A DNA stretch of 64,000 nucleotides from Rhizobium sophorae (GCF_013087515.1 NZ_JABFCN010000031.1:54201-118200); one strand, 5' to 3'. Counted from the first letter of the stretch, positions 17,079 to 27,092 are shown. A program made the numbers and translations. The notes: generated by a model not told the origin, from the letters alone.

Positions 17079-17815
17079 TGCCGACAGCTTCAGCCATCGT
17101 CACGGGCGCAGGATCCGGCATCGGCCGCGCGATCGCAGCCCGGCTGTCGGAGGACGGTTACGCCGTGCTCGTCAACGATCTCCATCCCCACCGTGCACAA
17201 GCGGTGGCCGACCAGATCGCAGTTGCCGGTGGCACGGCCGTGGCGGCTGCCGGCGACGTCTCTTCCGAGACAGATACGGCGCGCATCTACGATGTCGCAC
17301 TCTCGGCCTTCGGCCATCCGCGGCTGCTCGTCAACTGTGCCGGCATCGTCCATCAGGCGCTGTTCGAAAACCTCGAGGTCGCGGATTTCGACCGGATGTT
17401 CGCGATCCATGTGCGCGGCACTTTTCTTATGACGAAGCTCGCTCTGCCATCGATGCTCGCTGCCGGGCACGGCGTCATCATCAACGTCGCTTCGCAGCTC
17501 GGTCAGATCGGCGGCATCGAACTCGTTCATTATGCCGGCGCCAAGGCGGCGATCATCGGCATGACGAAATCGCTCGCCCGCGAGGTCTCGAACCGCGGCG
17601 TGCGCGTCAATGCCGTCGCTCCCGGGCCGATCAACACGCCGCTGGTGCGCGAACTCTCGCAGGAGTGGCGCGTCCGCAAGGCTGCCGAACTGCCGCTCGG
17701 CCGCTTCGGCGAGCCGGAAGAGGTTGCCGCCACGGTTTCGTTTCTCGCATCGCCCGCCGCCAGCCTGTTCGTCGGCCAGACGCTTGGCCCGAACTCCGGC
17801 GACGTCATGCTCTAG
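17078..17815 (+). CDS. Short-chain dehydrogenase/reductase
   Basis: Classical SDR of 245 residues. It has the cofactor motif TGAGSGIG, the NCAG motif (LVNCAGIVH), the catalytic Ser in INVASQLGQ and the Y-x-x-x-K pair in YAGAK. The C-terminal family element is degenerate (FVGQTLGPNSGDVM instead of ITGQxxxVDGG), which may indicate a different oligomer interface. The ATG at 17078 overlaps the permease stop. It probably oxidises or reduces a hydroxy/keto intermediate of the imported compound; cofactor preference is not clear. Confidence 0.88.
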   Translation: MPTASAIVTGAGSGIGRAIAARLSEDGYAVLVNDLHPHRAQAVADQIAVAGGTAVAAAGDVSSETDTARIYDVALSAFGHPRLLVNCAGIVHQALFENLEVADFDRMFAIHVRGTFLMTKLALPSMLAAGHGVIINVASQLGQIGGIELVHYAGAKAAIIGMTKSLAREVSNRGVRVNAVAPGPINTPLVRELSQEWRVRKAAELPLGRFGEPEEVAATVSFLASPAASLFVGQTLGPNSGDVML

Positions 17816-17828
17816 TCAGGAAAACAAG

Positions 17829-18602
17829 ATGACCCCGATTTCTTCGACACCCCGTATCGTGATGATCACCGGCGCCGGCATCGGTATCGGCAAGGCGACC
17901 GCCAAGGCATTCGCCGCGCTCGGCGACCACGTGATCGTCACCGATGTCCTGAAGGTCGAGGGGCGCGCTGCCGTGGCGGAGATTGAGGCTGCGGGCGGCT
18001 CGGCCGAATTCATCGCGCTCGACGTCCGCTCGACGTCGGCGGTCGACGCTGTGGTCGCCGACGTGGAGAAACGTCACGGCCGCCTCGACGTCATCATCGC
18101 CAACGCCGGCATCGCCCATAAGGCACCGCTCGACGTCCTCGACGACGACAAGTGGGAGCTGACCTTCGACATCGACCTCAAGGGGATCTTCCGCGTGGTC
18201 CGCGCCGCCGTACCGGGCATGAAGACACGCAAATCAGGCGCAGTGGTGGCTCTTTCCTCGATCATGGGTGTTGCCTACGGTTGGGACGAGCACGTGCATT
18301 ACTCCGCCGCCAAGGCCGGTGTCGTCGGCCTCGTGCGCGGTCTGGCTGTCGAACTCGCCCGCGACGGCATCCGCGTCAACGGCATGGCGCCCGGCTACAT
18401 CCGCACCGCACAGCTTCTGTCGGAAGAAAACTCGCTCGGACCGAAGGGCGCGGAAGCGGCAAGCGCCTTCATCCCGATGGGGCGGCTCGGCGAGCCGGAG
18501 GACATCGCCGACGTGATCGTCTTCCTGGCGTCGAACAGCGCAAGATACATGACCGGCCAGACACTGGTCGTGGATGGAGGGCTCCTCGTGGGCCGATACT
18601 GA
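17829..18602 (+). CDS. Short-chain dehydrogenase/reductase
   Basis: Classical SDR of 257 residues, 13 bases after the previous SDR, with AGGAAAAC as ribosome-binding region. Motifs: TGAGIGIG, ANAGIAH, SSIMG, YSAAK, and the C-terminal MTGQTLVVDGGLL. All catalytic residues (Ser, Tyr, Lys) are present. Two successive SDRs in one importer operon suggest sequential oxidation steps or oxidoreductases of different stereospecificity. Substrate unknown. Confidence 0.9.
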   Translation: MTPISSTPRIVMITGAGIGIGKATAKAFAALGDHVIVTDVLKVEGRAAVAEIEAAGGSAEFIALDVRSTSAVDAVVADVEKRHGRLDVIIANAGIAHKAPLDVLDDDKWELTFDIDLKGIFRVVRAAVPGMKTRKSGAVVALSSIMGVAYGWDEHVHYSAAKAGVVGLVRGLAVELARDGIRVNGMAPGYIRTAQLLSEENSLGPKGAEAASAFIPMGRLGEPEDIADVIVFLASNSARYMTGQTLVVDGGLLVGRY

Positions 18603-18610
18603 CGGCGGGC

Positions 18611-18637
18611 GCGTCAGGACCGATCCCGTCCTGACGC
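18611..18637 (+). repeat. Perfect 10-bp hairpin between SDR and binding-protein genes
   Basis: GCGTCAGGAC and GTCCTGACGC flank a 7-base loop. No T tract follows, so it is not a standard intrinsic terminator. Such hairpins before binding-protein genes often set transcript stability or partial read-through. Confidence 0.6.
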
Positions 18638-18705
18638 CGAGGCCGGACGAGAACGATGGGTGGTCATGAAGGCCATCCCGGGGAACAAAAAACCGGAGAA
18701 CGACA

Positions 18706-19941
18706 ATGACAATTTCGATGGACATGAATCGACGTTCACTGCTGAAGCGATCCGCAGGCGCGATGGCGCTTGCCATCGGCGGCAGCACGCACTTCCTCTC
18801 TTCGCGGGCAGCCTATGCGCAGGCCGCCAGCCTCGCCGGCGAGCAGCTGCGTACGATCGGCCTTTCGGTCACCGTGCAGGAACGCATCCTGGCCGACTTC
18901 AAGGCGGCAAGCGGCGTCGGCACGACATCAGGCACGGCGGCGACCTTCCCGGACGCGCAGACCCGGATCCTCTCCGGTTCGAAGGACTATGACGTCTGGG
19001 AAACGATCGGCGAGCGCCTTCCCTCCGTTGTCATGACCGACAATGCCGACCCGATCGAGACCGCGGGCCTGAAGAGCTGGTCGAATATCCGCGAGATCTT
19101 CACCAAGCCTGATCCGAAGTTCGACCCCAAGGCGCAGATCGTCGGTCAGATCTGGACGGACGAGACGCAGACGGCGCTCTGGATGGTGCCTTCAGTCTTC
19201 AACTTCGATTCGGTCGGCTACAATCCGGAGGTGCTCTCCGACGAGGAAGCCAACAGCTGGACGGCGATCTTCGACAGCAAGTACAAGGGCAAGTCCGGCC
19301 TCAACACCGACCCGCTGACGGCCTTCGGCCAGGCGGTCATGGCGATGAACACGCTTGGCCTCTCCAATGTCAAGAACCCCGGCAATCCGACCGCCGCGGA
19401 AATCGACGAAGCCGCGAAGTTCCTGATCTCGAAAAAGAAGGAAGGCCAGTTCCGTGCGCTCTGGGGCGATTTCGGCGAACTCGTCAATTTCCTGGCATCC
19501 GGCGAAATCGTCGTCTGCGACGCCTGGCAGCCGGCGGTCATGGCCGTCAAGGCACAGGGAAAGCCCTGCAAATATGCCATCCCGAAGGAAGGCTATCGCG
19601 CCTGGTCCATCGGCAACACCATGCTGAAGGGCACGCCGAACAAGGAGGCCGTCGTCGCCTATGCGGATTACTGGCTGTCGGGCGAGCCAGGCATCACAGT
19701 CTCCGAGCAGGGCTATTATTCGCCGACCACCAACATCAAGGAGAAGATGGCGCCGGAGAAATATGCCTTCTGGTACGAAGGCAAGCCGTGGGTCGGTGCG
19801 GCGGAGCGCGGCATCAAGGAGGGCGATCTCCGCGACGGCGGCTCGCTCGAGACCCGCGCGGCAAACGTCGCCTACTGGCACCAGTGGCCGGACGAATACG
19901 ATCACCTCATCCAGAAGTGGGACGAATTCCTCAACGCCTGA
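18706..19941 (+). CDS. Periplasmic substrate-binding protein, polyamine type (PotD-like), Tat signal
   Basis: Binding protein of 411 residues for the importer encoded on both sides. The N-terminus carries a twin-arginine motif (NRRSLLKRS), a hydrophobic stretch and a likely cleavage site after AYAQA near residue 38. The mature part has PotD-type features including FNFDSVGYNPE, a WGDFGELVNFLASGE segment and EGYRAWSIGN. GGAG is correctly spaced before ATG 18706. It is separated from the SDRs by a hairpin and from the second ATPase by another, consistent with higher expression than its neighbours. A second homologue without a signal peptide is encoded at 23477. Confidence 0.92.
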   Translation: MTISMDMNRRSLLKRSAGAMALAIGGSTHFLSSRAAYAQAASLAGEQLRTIGLSVTVQERILADFKAASGVGTTSGTAATFPDAQTRILSGSKDYDVWETIGERLPSVVMTDNADPIETAGLKSWSNIREIFTKPDPKFDPKAQIVGQIWTDETQTALWMVPSVFNFDSVGYNPEVLSDEEANSWTAIFDSKYKGKSGLNTDPLTAFGQAVMAMNTLGLSNVKNPGNPTAAEIDEAAKFLISKKKEGQFRALWGDFGELVNFLASGEIVVCDAWQPAVMAVKAQGKPCKYAIPKEGYRAWSIGNTMLKGTPNKEAVVAYADYWLSGEPGITVSEQGYYSPTTNIKEKMAPEKYAFWYEGKPWVGAAERGIKEGDLRDGGSLETRAANVAYWHQWPDEYDHLIQKWDEFLNA

Positions 19942-19996
19942 TGCGTCACTCCCAGCGCCCCTTCATCTCATCTGCGATGCGGTGAAGGCGCCACCT

Positions 19997-20020
19997 GACA
20001 GGCGGCTCCGGTCGCCTGTC
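19997..20020 (+). repeat. 8-bp hairpin between binding-protein and ATPase genes
   Basis: GACAGGCG and CGCCTGTC flank an 8-base loop, 20 bases before the ATPase start. There is no T tract. It probably acts as an mRNA-stability or attenuation structure at the 3' end of the binding-protein message. Confidence 0.5.
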
Positions 20021-20039
20021 CTTCCACCCAGAACCCGGA

Positions 20040-21158
<1,119 letters not shown>

Positions 21159-21211
21159 AAATCCGGTCGATCAAGTCAGGACCAACGAGAACATCACAAG
21201 GAGACCCCGCA

Positions 21212-22093
21212 ATGGCAAAAGAAATCTTCTGCAGCTTCGGCATCGACGTGGACGCCGTTGCCGGCTGGCTCGGCTCGTATGGCGGCGAGGATTCGCCGGA
21301 CGATATCTCGCGCGGCCTGTTTTCCGGCGAAGTCGGCAGCCCACGGCTGTTGAAGCTCTTCGAGCGCTTCGGCATCAAGACCACCTGGTTCATCCCGGGC
21401 CACTCGATCGAGACATTTCCGGAGCAGATGCAGGCCGTCGCCGATGCCGGCCACGAAATCGGCATCCATGGCTACACCCATGAGAATCCGATCGCCATGA
21501 CGCGCGAGCAGGAGACGGAGGTGCTCGACAAGTGCATCGAGCTCGTCGCCAAGCTTTCCGGCAAGCGGCCGACCGGCTATGTGGCGCCCTGGTGGGAATT
21601 CTCCAACGTCACCAATGAGCTGCTGCTGGAGCGCGGCATCAAGTACGATCACTCGCTGATGCACAACGACTTCACGCCTTACTATGTCCGCGTCGGCGAC
21701 AGCTGGACCAAGATCGACTATTCGAAGAAGCCGTCGGACTGGATGGTGCCACTGAAGCGCGGTCACGAGACCGACCTTATCGAGATCCCGGCGTCCTGGT
21801 ACCTCGACGACCTGCCGCCGATGATGTTCATCAAGAAGGCGCCGAACAGCCACGGCTTCGTCAACCCGCACGACATCGAGCAGATGTGGCGCGACCAGTT
21901 CGACTGGGTCTATCGCGAGATGGATTATGCCGTCTTCCCGATCACGATCCACCCTGATGTCGCCGGCCGGCCGCAGGTGCTGATGATGCTGGAGCGTCTC
22001 TACGCCCACATGATCAAGCATCCCGGCGTCAAGTTCGTGACGATGAACGAGATCGCCGACGACTTCGCCAAACGCTTCCCGCGCAAGAAGTAA
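21212..22093 (+). CDS. NodB-fold deacetylase of the cyclic-imidase/peptidoglycan-deacetylase (PgdA-like) group
   Basis: Polysaccharide-deacetylase (carbohydrate esterase 4) fold protein of 293 residues, start ATG 21212 with AAGGAG 8 bases upstream. The catalytic/metal Asp lies in FGIDVDA and the H-x-x-x-H pair in GIHGYTHENP. The insertion-rich N-terminus and WLGSYGGEDSP resemble cytoplasmic members that open cyclic imides rather than extracellular polysaccharide deacetylases, and no signal peptide is present. With the amidase and cyclase downstream it likely opens a ring C-N bond of the imported compound. Fold assignment is firm; the imidase role is inferred from context. Confidence 0.75.
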   Translation: MAKEIFCSFGIDVDAVAGWLGSYGGEDSPDDISRGLFSGEVGSPRLLKLFERFGIKTTWFIPGHSIETFPEQMQAVADAGHEIGIHGYTHENPIAMTREQETEVLDKCIELVAKLSGKRPTGYVAPWWEFSNVTNELLLERGIKYDHSLMHNDFTPYYVRVGDSWTKIDYSKKPSDWMVPLKRGHETDLIEIPASWYLDDLPPMMFIKKAPNSHGFVNPHDIEQMWRDQFDWVYREMDYAVFPITIHPDVAGRPQVLMMLERLYAHMIKHPGVKFVTMNEIADDFAKRFPRKK

Positions 22094-22105
22094 GAGGCAA
22101 AACCG

Positions 22106-22438
22106 ATGTGTTCGCTCTGCGGCATTCTGGGTGGCAACGAGCACTGGGCCGACGCGGTCGCGCGGCCCGGGGTCTACACCCGCTCCGCCGAGCGGATCGA
22201 CCGCCGGCGCGAGCGTGCCCGCCGCGTAGCGATCGCCAACCGCATCCTCGATGCCTTCGGGCTTGGTATCTCCGACTGGCAGGGATCCTCCTTCTTGCTG
22301 ACGACCCGGACCGGAAAGACCGAGATCATCGAGGATCTCGGACACCTCTGGCCGGCGGCTGAGCGGCTTGCGGGCCGGCCGCTCGATCCGTTGGCCGAGC
22401 CGCTTCTCGATCGGCTGGAGGCGAACGGCCATGGCTGA
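22106..22438 (+). CDS. Small uncharacterised protein with N-terminal CxxC, coupled to CobW-type GTPase
   Basis: A 110-residue protein I do not recognise. It begins MCSLCGILGG, placing a CxxC pair at the extreme N-terminus. The rest is helical and Arg-rich (ERIDRRRERARRVAIANRIL) with a C-terminal segment IIEDLGHLWPAAERL. Its stop overlaps the CobW-type GTPase start by 8 bases, implying stoichiometric expression. GAGG lies before ATG 22106. The cysteine pair and neighbour suggest a metal-binding or metal-delivery partner. The cyclase at 26124 also begins MCxxC. Confidence 0.75.
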   Translation: MCSLCGILGGNEHWADAVARPGVYTRSAERIDRRRERARRVAIANRILDAFGLGISDWQGSSFLLTTRTGKTEIIEDLGHLWPAAERLAGRPLDPLAEPLLDRLEANGHG

Positions 22439-23480
22439 CGCCTTTCCGGCCTTCACGCCCGTCACGTTGCTGACCGGTTTTCTCGGATCCGGCAAGACGA
22501 CGCTGCTGCGCCAGCTGCTGACCGATCCGGGGCTTTCGAATGCCGCTGTGCTGATCAACGAATTCGGCGAGGTCGGCCTCGACCATCACCTGCTCGAGCG
22601 CATCGACGAGAACATGGTGCTCCTACAATCCGGTTGCCTCTGCTGCACGGTGCGGGGCGAACTGGCAGACGCGATCCGCGATCTGCATTCGAAGCGCGAA
22701 CGCGGCATCGTCCCGCCCTTCGACCGGATCATCATCGAGAGTACCGGGCTTGCCGATCCCTTTCCGGTTCTTTCGACCCTGAAGGCCGATCCGGTTCTGC
22801 GGCATCATTTCAAGCCATCGGGTGTGATTGCCACCGTCGATGCCGTCAATGCGGGGATGCAGCTTACGGCCTATCGGGAGCCGATGCGGCAGGTGGCGGT
22901 GGCCGACCTGCTGGTGCTGACCAAGACCGATATCGCCGAACCCGCCCAGGTCGCATGGATCACGGCGATGATCCGGCAGATCAATCCGGATGCGCCGATT
23001 GTGCTTTCGTCGGACGATGCCTTCGATGTCGCCAGGCTGCTGGACGACACGACAACGGTCCGCGCCGAGGCGATGCAGTCGCCGGGGGGGTTCTATTGCG
23101 ACGATCCGGGGCCTGTTCTTGCCGGCCAACATTCCGGTGGGATCCGGTCCTTCGCGCTGGTGAGCGAAGGCACGGTCGACTGGACAGCCTTCGGCATCTG
23201 GCTGACGATGCTGCTCAACCGGCACGGCGATCGTATCCTTCGGGTCAAGGGCGTTCTCAACATCGAGGGCGAGGATTTTCCCGTGGCGATCCACGGAGTG
23301 CAGCATCTGGTCCATACGCCCGTTCATATGCAATCCTGGCCCGGCGGGGACAGGCGTTCCCGCATCGTCTTCATTGTCGACGGCATCGTGCCCGCGGCGA
23401 TCGAGCGATCGTTCAACGCCTTCAACGGGCTCGGTGCCGCACAGGTTGCGCCGCGGCGGGTCGAGGAAATGCAGCCATGA
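22431..23480 (+). CDS. CobW/COG0523-family GTPase (metal chaperone type)
   Basis: Cytoplasmic G3E GTPase of 349 residues. Walker A is GFLGSGKTT (16-24), the metal-binding CxCC motif is SGCLCC (C69, C71, C72), ESTGLADP is the switch/Walker B region and TKTD is the base-recognition motif. The C-terminal CobW domain includes RILRVKGVLNIEGED. COG0523 proteins insert or traffic Zn, Co or Fe for client enzymes. The clients here may be the cyclase or the NodB-fold imidase in the same operon; that is inference. The gene overlaps the small CxxC gene upstream and the signal-less binding protein downstream. Confidence 0.9.
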   Translation: MADAFPAFTPVTLLTGFLGSGKTTLLRQLLTDPGLSNAAVLINEFGEVGLDHHLLERIDENMVLLQSGCLCCTVRGELADAIRDLHSKRERGIVPPFDRIIIESTGLADPFPVLSTLKADPVLRHHFKPSGVIATVDAVNAGMQLTAYREPMRQVAVADLLVLTKTDIAEPAQVAWITAMIRQINPDAPIVLSSDDAFDVARLLDDTTTVRAEAMQSPGGFYCDDPGPVLAGQHSGGIRSFALVSEGTVDWTAFGIWLTMLLNRHGDRILRVKGVLNIEGEDFPVAIHGVQHLVHTPVHMQSWPGGDRRSRIVFIVDGIVPAAIERSFNAFNGLGAAQVAPRRVEEMQP

Positions 23481-24691
23481 GAAAAATGCCGACGCCGAAG
23501 AGTTTCCCGATGCCTGCCGTGCATACCGAAGGCCGGATCAAGCTGCGCATCCTCGGCACGGCGATTTCGCTGCTGGAAGAACTCCGGCTCGGCGCCGAGC
23601 GTGACCTTGGCATGGAAATCGAATTCGACAATCAGGACTTCATGACCGCCCAACACAAGGCAGCGCTGGAGCCGATGACCTACGACATCTACGACCAGTG
23701 TTTCCACAACCTCGATATCGTCTGGTACTGGCGCGCCGTACAGCCGATCGACATCGAGCGGATCACCCTCTGGGACGAGATCACCGACCTGACCAAGACG
23801 GGCCGCATCGGGCCGAATGCGCGGATAGGGCAGGGCGATGCGCCAGTGACCAAGCTCTTCGTGCAACCGAATTTGGCGCTTTCCGAAACGCCCTCTCAGC
23901 GCATTTCGATGCTGCCGACGACGCATAATTTCGACAGCTTCGCCTACCGCACTGATGCGGCCAATTCCAACCAGATGACCTCCTGGGCAGCACTGCTCGA
24001 CCTGCGCTGGCACGGACGCGCAGCCCTCGTCAACGAGCCGGCGATCGGCATCTTCGACGCAGCACTTGCGGCGCAGTCGGCCGGACTGATGACCTTTAAC
24101 AATCTCGGCAACATGAGCATCGAGGAAATCGATCGGTTGCTGGACATCCTGGAAGAGCGCAAGAAGGCCGGCTTTTTCCGCGGCTTCTGGCGTTCGGCCG
24201 AGGACGCGGCGAACCTGATGACGAAGAGCGACACGCAGATCCAGTCGATGTGGTCGCTCGGGATCAGTAAGCTGAACCTGCGCGGCTTTCCCGTCGAACT
24301 CGCCAATCCCGCCGAGGGTTACCGCGCCTGGCATGGCGGTCTCTGCCTGTCGAAACGGCTCTCCGGCCGGGCGCTCGACGCGGCCTACGACTATCTCAAC
24401 TGGTGGATCTCCGGCTGGCCCGGCGCGGTGGTGGCCCGGCAGGGTTATTACATGTCGACACCGACACGCTCGCGGCCGCATATGACGCCGGCCGAATGGG
24501 ACTATTGGTACGAGGGCCTGCCGGCTGCGACGGACTTGCCAGGGCCTGACGGGCTCCTCCGCGTCAAGGCGGGTGCGGTGCGTAGCGGCGGCTCCTACTG
24601 GCAGCGCGCCAACTCGATCGCCGTTTGGAACACGACTATGGACGAACACAACTACCTGGTGCGCCGCTGGATGCAGTTCGTGGCGGCGTGA
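23477..24691 (+). CDS. PotD-like binding protein without a signal peptide, probably cytoplasmic
   Basis: Protein of 404 residues homologous to the periplasmic binding protein at 18706: compare NPAEGYRAWHGG with PKEGYRAWSIGN, RQGYYMSTPT with EQGYYSPTTN, and WDYWYEG with YAFWYEG. The N-terminus (MRKMPTPKSFPMPAVHTEGR) has no hydrophobic stretch or twin-arginine motif. ATG 23477 overlaps the CobW stop (ATGA), leaving no room for an upstream signal sequence. It therefore appears to work in the cytoplasm, perhaps as a ligand sensor, ligand buffer or enzyme subunit. Confidence 0.8.
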   Translation: MRKMPTPKSFPMPAVHTEGRIKLRILGTAISLLEELRLGAERDLGMEIEFDNQDFMTAQHKAALEPMTYDIYDQCFHNLDIVWYWRAVQPIDIERITLWDEITDLTKTGRIGPNARIGQGDAPVTKLFVQPNLALSETPSQRISMLPTTHNFDSFAYRTDAANSNQMTSWAALLDLRWHGRAALVNEPAIGIFDAALAAQSAGLMTFNNLGNMSIEEIDRLLDILEERKKAGFFRGFWRSAEDAANLMTKSDTQIQSMWSLGISKLNLRGFPVELANPAEGYRAWHGGLCLSKRLSGRALDAAYDYLNWWISGWPGAVVARQGYYMSTPTRSRPHMTPAEWDYWYEGLPAATDLPGPDGLLRVKAGAVRSGGSYWQRANSIAVWNTTMDEHNYLVRRWMQFVAA

Positions 24692-24710
24692 GCAGAACTG
24701 GAACGACAGA

Positions 24711-26084
24711 ATGACCCTTTCTTACGGCTCCCTCTCGATCGCCCAGCTCTCCACCCTCATCCAGGGTGGCAGCGTCGATCCGGTCGCTGTGGCGGAACAG
24801 GTCTTTGCCGCGATAGAAAGCCATGACGACAAAGCGATCTTCATTTCGCTGACGCGTGAGCGAGCAATGGCTGAGGCGCAAGCTTCATCGAAGCGGCTGA
24901 AAGATGGTCGTTCGCGCGGCTTGCTCGAGGGTATTCCGGTCGCCTGGAAGGATCTCTTCGATGTTGCCGGCAGTGTCACGGCGGCGGGGTCGAGGCTGCT
25001 TCTACGGGATCAGGCACCGGCCGCAGTCGACGCCGCCGTCGTCTCCGCGCTGGCTGCCGCCGGCATGGTCGCAGCCGGCCGGGTGAACATGAGTGAGTTC
25101 GCCTTTTCCGGCCTTGGCATCAATCCGCATTTCGGCACGCCGAAAAACCCCCGCAGCACCGATGTCGCCCGCATTCCGGGCGGCTCGTCTTCCGGTTCGG
25201 GCGTGGCGGTGGCATCAGGTCTCGTGCCGGTCTCGATCGGCTCCGACACGGGTGGTTCGGTCCGGATCCCGGCGGCGCTGAACGGCATCGTCGGCTACAA
25301 GGCGACGCGCGGACGATACCCGATGACAGGCGTGTTCCCCCTTTCCGGCAGCCTCGATTCGCTCGGGCCGCTCTGCCGTTCTGTGCAGGATGCCGTCTGG
25401 ATCGATGCCGCGATGCGCGGAGCCATGGCACCCACGGCCAGTCGCCGTCCGCTCGCCGGGCTGGAGGTCGTCATTCCCACCAACGTCGTCTTCGACGATG
25501 CCGAGCCGGGTGTCGTTGCGGCCTTAGAAGCGGCGGTTGAGCGTCTGTCCGCCGCCGGCGTCGTGTTCACACGACTGGAGATCCCGGCTTTTGCGGAAAT
25601 TCTGCAGCTGATGGCAAGCCACGGTGCCCTGGTGACGGCGGAGGCCTACTGGCTGCATAGGGCGCGGATCACCGGGCCGGATGCCGAACTGATCGACCCG
25701 CGTGTGGTCTCGCGCACCCGCTTCGGTGAGGAGATCACCCTTTCGCACTACCTCGACATTCTCTCTGCCCGCGCGCGGCTGATCGAAGCGGTGGACCGGC
25801 TGGTCGGCGACCGCCTGATCGCCTTCCCGACGGTCGCGCACGTGGCACCGTTGCTCGAGCCGCTGAAGACCGATGACCAGCTCTTCGTCGCCACCAACGG
25901 CAAGACACTGCGCAACACGCTGCTCGGCAATTTTCTCGACTGGTGCGGGGTGTCGATCCCTTGCGGGGCAGGCGACGCCGGCATGCCGGTCGGCTTCCTG
26001 CTGTCTGGCCTGGCGCGCGCCGACGAGCGGCTGCTGTCGGTGGCGCTCGTCGCCGAACCGGTCATTCGCGGTGAGACAATTTGA
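24711..26084 (+). CDS. Amidase-signature hydrolase
   Basis: Cytoplasmic amidase-signature enzyme of 457 residues, start ATG 24711. The Ser-cisSer-Lys triad is visible: Lys in PVAWKDLFD, cis-Ser in GGSSSGSG and the nucleophile Ser in GSDTGGSVRIPA. Relatives include allophanate hydrolase, aryl amidases and glutamyl-tRNA amidotransferase A; the lack of GatB/GatC neighbours and the catabolic operon argue for a small-amide hydrolase. It likely releases ammonia from the ring-opened product of the upstream imidase. Confidence 0.9.
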   Translation: MTLSYGSLSIAQLSTLIQGGSVDPVAVAEQVFAAIESHDDKAIFISLTRERAMAEAQASSKRLKDGRSRGLLEGIPVAWKDLFDVAGSVTAAGSRLLLRDQAPAAVDAAVVSALAAAGMVAAGRVNMSEFAFSGLGINPHFGTPKNPRSTDVARIPGGSSSGSGVAVASGLVPVSIGSDTGGSVRIPAALNGIVGYKATRGRYPMTGVFPLSGSLDSLGPLCRSVQDAVWIDAAMRGAMAPTASRRPLAGLEVVIPTNVVFDDAEPGVVAALEAAVERLSAAGVVFTRLEIPAFAEILQLMASHGALVTAEAYWLHRARITGPDAELIDPRVVSRTRFGEEITLSHYLDILSARARLIEAVDRLVGDRLIAFPTVAHVAPLLEPLKTDDQLFVATNGKTLRNTLLGNFLDWCGVSIPCGAGDAGMPVGFLLSGLARADERLLSVALVAEPVIRGETI

Positions 26085-26123
26085 AGGCGGTCGCTCCGGC
26101 TGCGAACATGAAGGAGACTTGCA

Positions 26124-27092
26124 ATGTGCATGGCGTGTTATGTCGACGAAGCGACCAAGAGCAAGATCATCGCTTACAATGCCGAATTCCATAAGGTGAC
26201 GAAGAGCCCCTATGGTAGCGACGACGAGATTGGCATGCTGAACTTGATTGACGCCAAGTCGCGTTCGGCGATAATCGGCCGCACCGATGCCTCGAAGGTC
26301 TTCGACCTCTCGGTCGACCACTTCGTCGGCATGCCAGGCTGGTTCGGTGCCGGCGACCAGCCCTACCAGATCTGGATGACCCACACGCCGCAGGGCGAGA
26401 TCGTCGCCAACACCATGGGCGTCAAGCGCCAACAGAACGAGCTCGTCGCCTATTCCGGCGACAGTATCTCGATGTACACCCATTGCGGCACGCATATCGA
26501 TACGTTCAACCACTTTGGCTACAATGGCGAGATCTTTAATGGCTTTACGGCACGGGATCACCTCGGCAGCCGAGCCTGGGATATTTGCGGCCCGGAAAAA
26601 TATCCGCCGATCTTTGCGCGCGGCATTCTCCTCGATATCGCGGCGATGCACGGCGTCGATACGCTGCCGCCGACTCATCCAATCGGCAAGGCCGACATCG
26701 AGGATTCCCTGAAGAGGCAAGGGCTGAAGATCCTGCCCGGCGACGTGGTGCTGCTGCGCACCGGCCAAATGCTGCTTTGGCCGGATATGGCTTTCACCAA
26801 GAATACGCCCGGGCTCAACCGCGAGGGCGCGGAATATATCGCCAAGCACGGCGCGATCATGATCGGCGCCGACAACCTGACACTGGAGCAGACGCCGTCG
26901 GCGCACGAGCTCAACTTCTTCCCCGTCCATACCTACCTGTTGGCGGAAGCAGGCGTGCCAATACTCGAGATGGCCTATCTTGAAGAGTTGGCCGCCGAAA
27001 AGCTCTACGAGTTCGCGTTTTTCGGAGCCTGCATTAAGTTGCGCGGCGCTACGGGAACACCGATGCGGCCAATTGCGATGCCGCTGCGCTGA
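26124..27092 (+). CDS. Cyclase-family metal-dependent hydrolase (kynurenine-formamidase fold) with N-terminal CxxC
   Basis: Protein of 322 residues. The family signature HxGTHxDxxxH is present as HCGTHIDTFNH, giving the usual divalent-metal site. The N-terminus MCMACYVDE carries a CxxC pair, an extension relative to short 210-residue family members. Family members hydrolyse amide or lactam-type bonds such as N-formylkynurenine and isatin. It is the last gene of the operon, 39 bases after the amidase, with AAGGAGACTTGCA before ATG 26124. It is a candidate client of the CobW GTPase upstream. Confidence 0.85.
   Translation: MCMACYVDEATKSKIIAYNAEFHKVTKSPYGSDDEIGMLNLIDAKSRSAIIGRTDASKVFDLSVDHFVGMPGWFGAGDQPYQIWMTHTPQGEIVANTMGVKRQQNELVAYSGDSISMYTHCGTHIDTFNHFGYNGEIFNGFTARDHLGSRAWDICGPEKYPPIFARGILLDIAAMHGVDTLPPTHPIGKADIEDSLKRQGLKILPGDVVLLRTGQMLLWPDMAFTKNTPGLNREGAEYIAKHGAIMIGADNLTLEQTPSAHELNFFPVHTYLLAEAGVPILEMAYLEELAAEKLYEFAFFGACIKLRGATGTPMRPIAMPLR

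Noticed and set aside
18611..18637. Hairpin considered as an intrinsic terminator
   Set aside because: No T tract follows and the downstream binding protein belongs to the same importer, so full termination is unlikely.
25524..26930. 468-codon open frame on the minus strand opposite the amidase and cyclase
   Set aside because: It spans two well-supported genes and an intergenic gap, and has no recognisable domain.
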